In this document: positions 59,850-64,000 of the stretch, in pieces
Layout: each line of letters opens with the position of its first letter
Position numbering within the stretch: position 1 is the stretch's first letter
Assembly (NCBI GenBank): GCA_030765045.1
Contig: CM060969.1
Location: forward strand, 53,760,716-53,824,715
Length of the DNA: 64,000 nucleotides
Direction: 5' to 3'
DNA from: Tenodera sinensis
Lineage: Eukaryota > Arthropoda > Insecta > Mantodea > Mantidae
Notes under the pieces: model-generated
Told to the model about the DNA's origin: nothing
The model's input: the letters and a program-made list of their open reading frames with translations, nothing else
Database searches by the model: none
Program-made: the position numbers and the translations under genes

Positions 59850-61561
59850 AGAAACGAGCCAAGATTATCATGCTTCCAATGCAAGGGTAAAGCACCAAAC
59901 AACCGAAAAACTGCCGCCCCGTTAGTCTTTTGTCTACTATTGGCAAATTGCTCGAAAAATGCATCCTTTCTCGATTACAAAAACAAGTGTTGGCAACACA
60001 TAAACTCTCAAATTCGCAGTTTGGCTTTAGAAAAGGACATTCCACTGAACTACAACTCCTCAGACTAACTGATGACGTAACAGAGCAATTTAACAATGGG
60101 GGCTTTAACGTTGGCGCTATTTCTGGACGTAGAAGCCGCATTTGACCGGTGCTGGCACAATGGCCTCATTTACAAACTGCACCACAATTTCCCGGCTCTT
60201 CAAAATTATCTATACTTGCTGCACAATTTTCTAGAAAAACGGCAGTTTTACTTCCAAGTGGGCCGCTCCTCCTCTCGAGAGCGAGTGATGCGAGCTGGCG
60301 TCCCACAAGGGGCAATCATGTCCCCCTTTCTGTACATATTATTCACTAACGATTTCCCAGTGGACGCCAGATGCAAGGTCGCCATGTATGCTGACGACAC
60401 TGCAATATACAACCACCATAGAAATCCACGTTTCGGTCTTGCAGAAATGCAACGTTATGTGAACAACTTCCTCTCTTGGCAACATGACTGGAAAATCAAA
60501 ATTAATCCCGACAAATGCCAGCTGCTTCACTTCTCTAAGCGGCATCACACGTTGGCAATGGACCTAACGGTCGGTGGTCAAATATTGCACCGCCGTCAGC
60601 AGGTTAAATACTTAGATATCACCTTGGACCGCACAATGTGTTGGTCCACTCACATAAAAAATAGCGCCAATAAAAGCAGACAGCGGCTGAAGTTGTGCGC
60701 CCCCATCTTCCGTGGTAAACAGTTGCGACTGAAGTCAAAACTGATACTATATAGGTCACTTATCCTCTCGGTGGTCCTGTATGCATGTGTGACCTGGGCT
60801 AATGCCTGCAAAACTGCCCTGAAACAACTCCATACCCTCCAAAACCTCTCCCTCAGAAAAATCCTCTCTGCTCCACTCCTCACCACTATCCAAACTCTTC
60901 ACTTCGAAACCCGGATCCCATTCATCCCGGAGGCACTAAACAAGAGAGCAATGGCGGCATGGACGCGCATTAGAATCCACGAAAATGACGTAACCGCCAA
61001 CATCGGCAAAGGTGAGCCGAAGCACCGCAAACATACTAGAATAAAAATGTTCTAGAAGCGGCTCGGCTCGCCGACTAATGCGTGTCCACGCAACCTCGTT
61101 CCTAGGCCACATACAATATTCCGGCAGAGGCCCTCGCCTCGGAAATCATTCAGGAGCTGCCACCGTGGGACAGTGTATATAGTGTGAAAATTGTAAATAG
61201 TGCAGTTCGCGAGCTGAGACGCATATTTCTAGTGTGCCCAGTGAAGTTGAGTATGTGAGTATGTGTGTGTGAGTGTGTGCGTGGGTGAATACGTGCATGT
61301 ATGTGTCTATAAATAATGTAAATATGTACATATGTACATATAACACAAAGACGAAATAGAGCACAACAAATACAAAAATAAACTATTCTCGGTGACCTAA
61401 CGATGGTCACGATGTTCATCTCATGGGTTTTTGTATATATCACAAAAAAAATGTAAATATGAACAAAGCCACCTGTATATAAATGTAAATTATAGCCTGT
61501 AAGTCGGGCCCAATGAACCGGCACCAGGCAAATACTTTTTAATAAAATAACTTGAACTTGA
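59850..61561 (+). mobile_element. Jockey-type LINE (J4), 5'-truncated sister of J1
   Basis: Similarity to J1 starts at about 59850 (J1 position about 7396) and runs through the RT, the thumb and the full 3' UTR to the same terminus (AATAACTTGAACTTGAAC at 61561). Sequence is close to J1. It stands head to head with J3. Confidence 0.9.
59853..61055 (+). pseudogene. RT C-terminal part of LINE J4
   Basis: Frame 59930-60145 carries MSTIGKLLEKCILSRLQKQV and QFGFRKGHS. An extra G in the G-run near 60098-60102 (five G where J1 has four) shifts to frame 60096-61055, with LALFLDVEAAFDRCWHNG (motif A), AGVPQGAIMSPFLYILFTND and MYADDTAIYNHH (motif C). The thumb and C-terminus end at TAG 61053-61055. The frame after the indel is intact for 319 codons. 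The endonuclease and ORF1 are absent through 5' truncation. Confidence 0.92.
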
Positions 61562-62005
61562 ACTAGCGACAGCGTCGAAAACCTTCACGACCACATATCC
61601 TGACCAACCATGAATCCGAATCTTCGGAGATTGGCTTTATTGAAACGAAGAAACATGTGTTCACTGATTTCTTCGTACGTTTCGCCAGTTCGTTCTTCCT
61701 TATGAACCCACACACTAACAATGAGGCGTTCTTCAACCATACATTTGCTTGTATCAGACATTGCTTACGACACAAATAGCGTTTCACATTGACATCAATA
61801 ATTGCGAAAAATCTGGTTTGCTGCTATAGGATAACAATGCCCTCGCTCTATCGGAAAATTTACAAACTAATGCTACAAAAAGCATATGAAGCGGAAAAAT
61901 ATCCCTCTCAACCCATTAATAGTTTTTAATTAGTTTTCGGTTTCGGAAAGTGAGTTATTTCAATATAAACATTACCCAATCGCAACTTTTGGCCCAGCCC
62001 AATAG
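61562..62005 (-). pseudogene. TIR and N-terminal part of a mariner/Tc1-like transposon
   Basis: On -, the end (GGGCTGGGCCAAAAGTTGCG, about 61998-61979) resembles the end at 52106. Inside, ATG 61761 opens MSDTSKCMVEERLIVSVWVH and TGETYEEISEHMFLRFNKAN, which looks like the N-terminal helix-turn-helix region of such transposases. The rest is missing where LINE J4 ends. Confidence 0.6.
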
Positions 62006-62420
62006 ATTTCGCTAACGTACACAATTTAGATCCGAATAAATTTGTTTGCGGAGAGAACCATTTCGGACATATTCCTTATTTGTGTCAGCTGCGGAAAACG
62101 AACTTTCGCCAAATGCAAAATCATTCTTTTTTATATGTTAACCATGCAAGGAGAACGAAATCTCAAAGCTTTAAAAGATTTCAATATGACTCAAAGCCTA
62201 TTGTATTCCCATATTAGCCTTGCAGCTGCAAAATAAGTAGCAAAATAAGTGGTTAGTTCAAAAGTAGAGCAAGGCATGTGAGTGCAACACATCAGATTTT
62301 TCTTTGTTTGTTTTATTTATATAGCCCTCATTCATAGCTTCTTTGGTCATGTCTGGAGCATTCACTTGAGAATCTACTGCGTTCTTCACTGAACTGTAAG
62401 TTTCTTAACCTGGTTTTTAT
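62006..62420. other. Gene-free stretch
   Basis: Nothing recognised. Confidence 0.4.
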
Positions 62421-62572
62421 TATTAGGTAGTCTCATAAGTAATGTTGGGTTCCTGATTTTGGTGTTTTAGACAATATATTGGGTTTCTTTGGTTCGGCAA
62501 TACTATTTACAGGATGTCATGGCTAGTACTGCGTGCATGCATCAGTTTTCAGTTGTTAATAAACAATCACGA

Positions 62573-63770
62573 AATGAAGATAAAGTTTGAACTTAGAGTC
62601 CTTTTAAAACACTACTGGAAACAAGATTATAAAGCCGCTGCCACAGCTCGAAGAATATGTGAATTGGAAGGAGGTGGCTTTAGTGAGTGTGTGGCACAAC
62701 GATAGTTCCAACGTTTCCACAATGGAAACGAATGATTTACAACGTTCTGGAAGACCTAAAGTATGGAATATTGAGGATACATCTTAGCGAGAAAATCCGC
62801 AAAAAAGTACCCGTAGTCTTTCAGAAGAACTTGGTGCAACAAAAGATACCATACATCGCCAAATTAAGACACTTTGAAAATCATACAGGAGCTGTAGGTC
62901 TGTACTTCATGAACTGGCACCTCAACAGGTTCAACGTAGAGTGCATATCTGTCGTCAGCTTATCCATAATCCCATAGATGATAGATTTGCCAGGAGAATT
63001 GTCACTTGTGATGAAAACTGGGTATATTAGCCAACCCTGATGCCTCGAAACAGTGGCTTGATCCCCGCCAACCTGCCAAAGTGATCGGTTCGGTCCCAAA
63101 GTAATGTGTGTCTGGTGGAATTTTGAAGGTGTGATTCACTGGGAGTTTGTTCCAAATAGGCGGGCGATTGATGCGGCCCTTTATTCTCAACAACTGGAAC
63201 GAGTCCACGAAAGTTTGAGTCGGAGATACCCAGCATTAGTTAACCGAAATAGATTCTATTGCAACAGGACAATTCAAGACCCCATACCCCCAACCCTGAT
63301 CTCGCAACATCAGATACTACGTTTATCAATCCATGGCCCATTTTCTACGTATAACAAATTTTCACAACATTGGAAGTAGTGCAGGTGGGTCTCACCGAAT
63401 TCTTCACATCAAAAACCAGAAACTGGTACCGTCGTCCTCCGTAGCGCAGTTGGTAGCGCACTTATATATGCCGCGGAGGACCCGGGTTCGATCCCCGGTA
63501 CCAGCATGGAGCTTTTATCCGCTCTGGCACGGGGTGTACTCGAGAAGGCCGCATATCTGGTCGGGAGGGTTCGGGGCGCTGACCACATCCCACCCTCCAG
63601 TACTGCGCCCCAACAATGACGCCTGTAGTGGGCAGAGGTGGGGGACGCAGTGGTCGGGCGACAAGCATTGGCCCTTCATGGGCTGTTGCGCTAGGGGTTT
63701 AGTTAGATACCATCGTGGGATAATAAACCTCGCTGAAGATGGCTCAAGACCATTTAATCTAATTTGTATT
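62573..63770 (+). pseudogene. Mariner transposase relic
   Basis: Reading across frames: an HTH-type N-terminus (KFELRVLLKHYWKQDYKAAA), RRIVTCDENWVY (first catalytic Asp, about 63000), CVWWNFEGVIHWEFVPN and SQQLERVHESLSRRYPALVN (about 63110-63240). The second Asp region is frame-shifted. The third (the usual SPDLAPSD-type block) is absent: the sequence jumps from the second-Asp region to SMAHFLRITNF (about 63330), so an internal deletion removed it. The C-terminus (YHRGIINLAEDGSRP) lies beyond the SINE. Several stops confirm it is dead. Confidence 0.88.
63436..63707 (+). mobile_element. tRNA-derived SINE, family B, inserted in mariner
   Basis: The head has GTAGCGCAGTTGGTAGCGC (A-box) and CCCGGGTTCGATCCCCGG (perfect B-box, about 63480-63497), followed by a GC-rich body with GGTGGGGGACGCAGTGGTC. 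Flanks TACCGTCGT (63427-63435) and TACCATCGT (63708-63716) are a 9-base target duplication with one mismatch. A tail fragment of the family lies at 2117-2185. Confidence 0.9.
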
Positions 63771-63847
63771 TAGTTAATTGCTTGACAGAACACATTTCAA
63801 ATAATTGTTTTTCTTGAAAAACGACATTACTTATGAGACAGTATCTG

Positions 63848-64000
63848 TACTATTTACTCTCAAGCGTACTCTCATTTCCTCTCACATGTAAATATATTTC
63901 CAGACTCTGGAGGATAAGTAATAATACTGGTTAAAGAAAACTTGCCTGCTCTGGGTTGGAACACTATGAGTTTTAGGACTATGGAGGTGAGATGCCTGGA
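63848..64000. other. Gene-free window end
   Basis: Nothing recognised. Confidence 0.4.

Larger units (their letters stand above)
62423..63847 (+). mobile_element. Mariner element, defective, with SINE insertion
   Basis: Inverted ends at 62423-62446 and about 63822-63847 share GTCTCATAAGTAATGT, with a TA duplication at 62421-62422. The transposase relic lies between. About 270 bp of the length is the SINE at 63436-63707. Confidence 0.88.

Noticed and set aside
63436..63507. tRNA gene on +
   Set aside because: Same reason: it heads a 272-bp SINE with target duplications inside mariner.

Overview
This is eukaryotic, almost certainly arthropod (most likely insect) DNA from a large, repeat-rich genome. 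No host gene was recognised with confidence: every protein-like stretch I could identify belongs to a mobile element. The case for an insect rests on jockey-type LINEs, a THAP/P-type DNA transposon, mariner elements, tRNA-derived SINEs, TTAGG-like tracts near 30.1 kb and very long microsatellites. Species cannot be fixed from the window.

Layout. 1-2.5 kb: gene-free apart from SINE pieces. 2.5-9.06 kb: a nearly full-length jockey-type LINE on + (gag-like ORF1, endonuclease/RT ORF2), broken by a second, 5'-truncated LINE on - inserted near the ORF1 start. 9-13 kb: gene-free, with a possible solo LTR and a SINE. 13.1-14.1 kb: RNase H fragment of another LINE. 14.2-19 kb: copies of a dispersed repeat (here called R) and a decayed Helitron helicase whose middle is replaced by about 730 bp of (AAAT)n. 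19-21.8 kb: SINEs, microsatellites, and an LTR with a tRNA-Leu-like primer site. 21.9-28.7 kb: a decayed virus-like, protein-primed family B DNA polymerase (Maverick/Polinton type) between two inverted copies of a T-rich repeat. 28.9-30.1 kb: a compound microsatellite of about 1 kb.

31.377-36.518 kb: a complete but inactivated P element with THAP domain, about 30-bp terminal inverted repeats and an 8-bp target duplication, carrying an internal tandem duplication that itself holds SINE-like copies. 39.193-46.825 kb: a very young Ty3/Gypsy element with two 605-bp LTRs that look identical and a GACT target duplication; pol is split by a frame break before the integrase. 47.2-52.1 kb: a solo LTR, a 34-bp minisatellite, SINEs and R copies. 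52.1-54 kb: pieces of a mariner/Tc1-like and an hAT-like transposase, the latter with a 12-bp-flanked SINE tail inserted in frame. 54.4-61.6 kb: two more jockey-type LINEs head to head, one carrying a nested LINE fragment. 61.6-64 kb: a transposon end and a mariner copy split by a SINE.

The window is best read as a stratigraphy of insertions. Nested order, target-site duplications and LTR identity allow relative dating. The LTR element is the youngest; the polymerase, Helitron and mariner relics are old. I found no convincing new multi-gene system. The most unusual items are the polymerase relic between inverted repeats, the internally duplicated P element, and the LTR element that is recent yet pol-defective.
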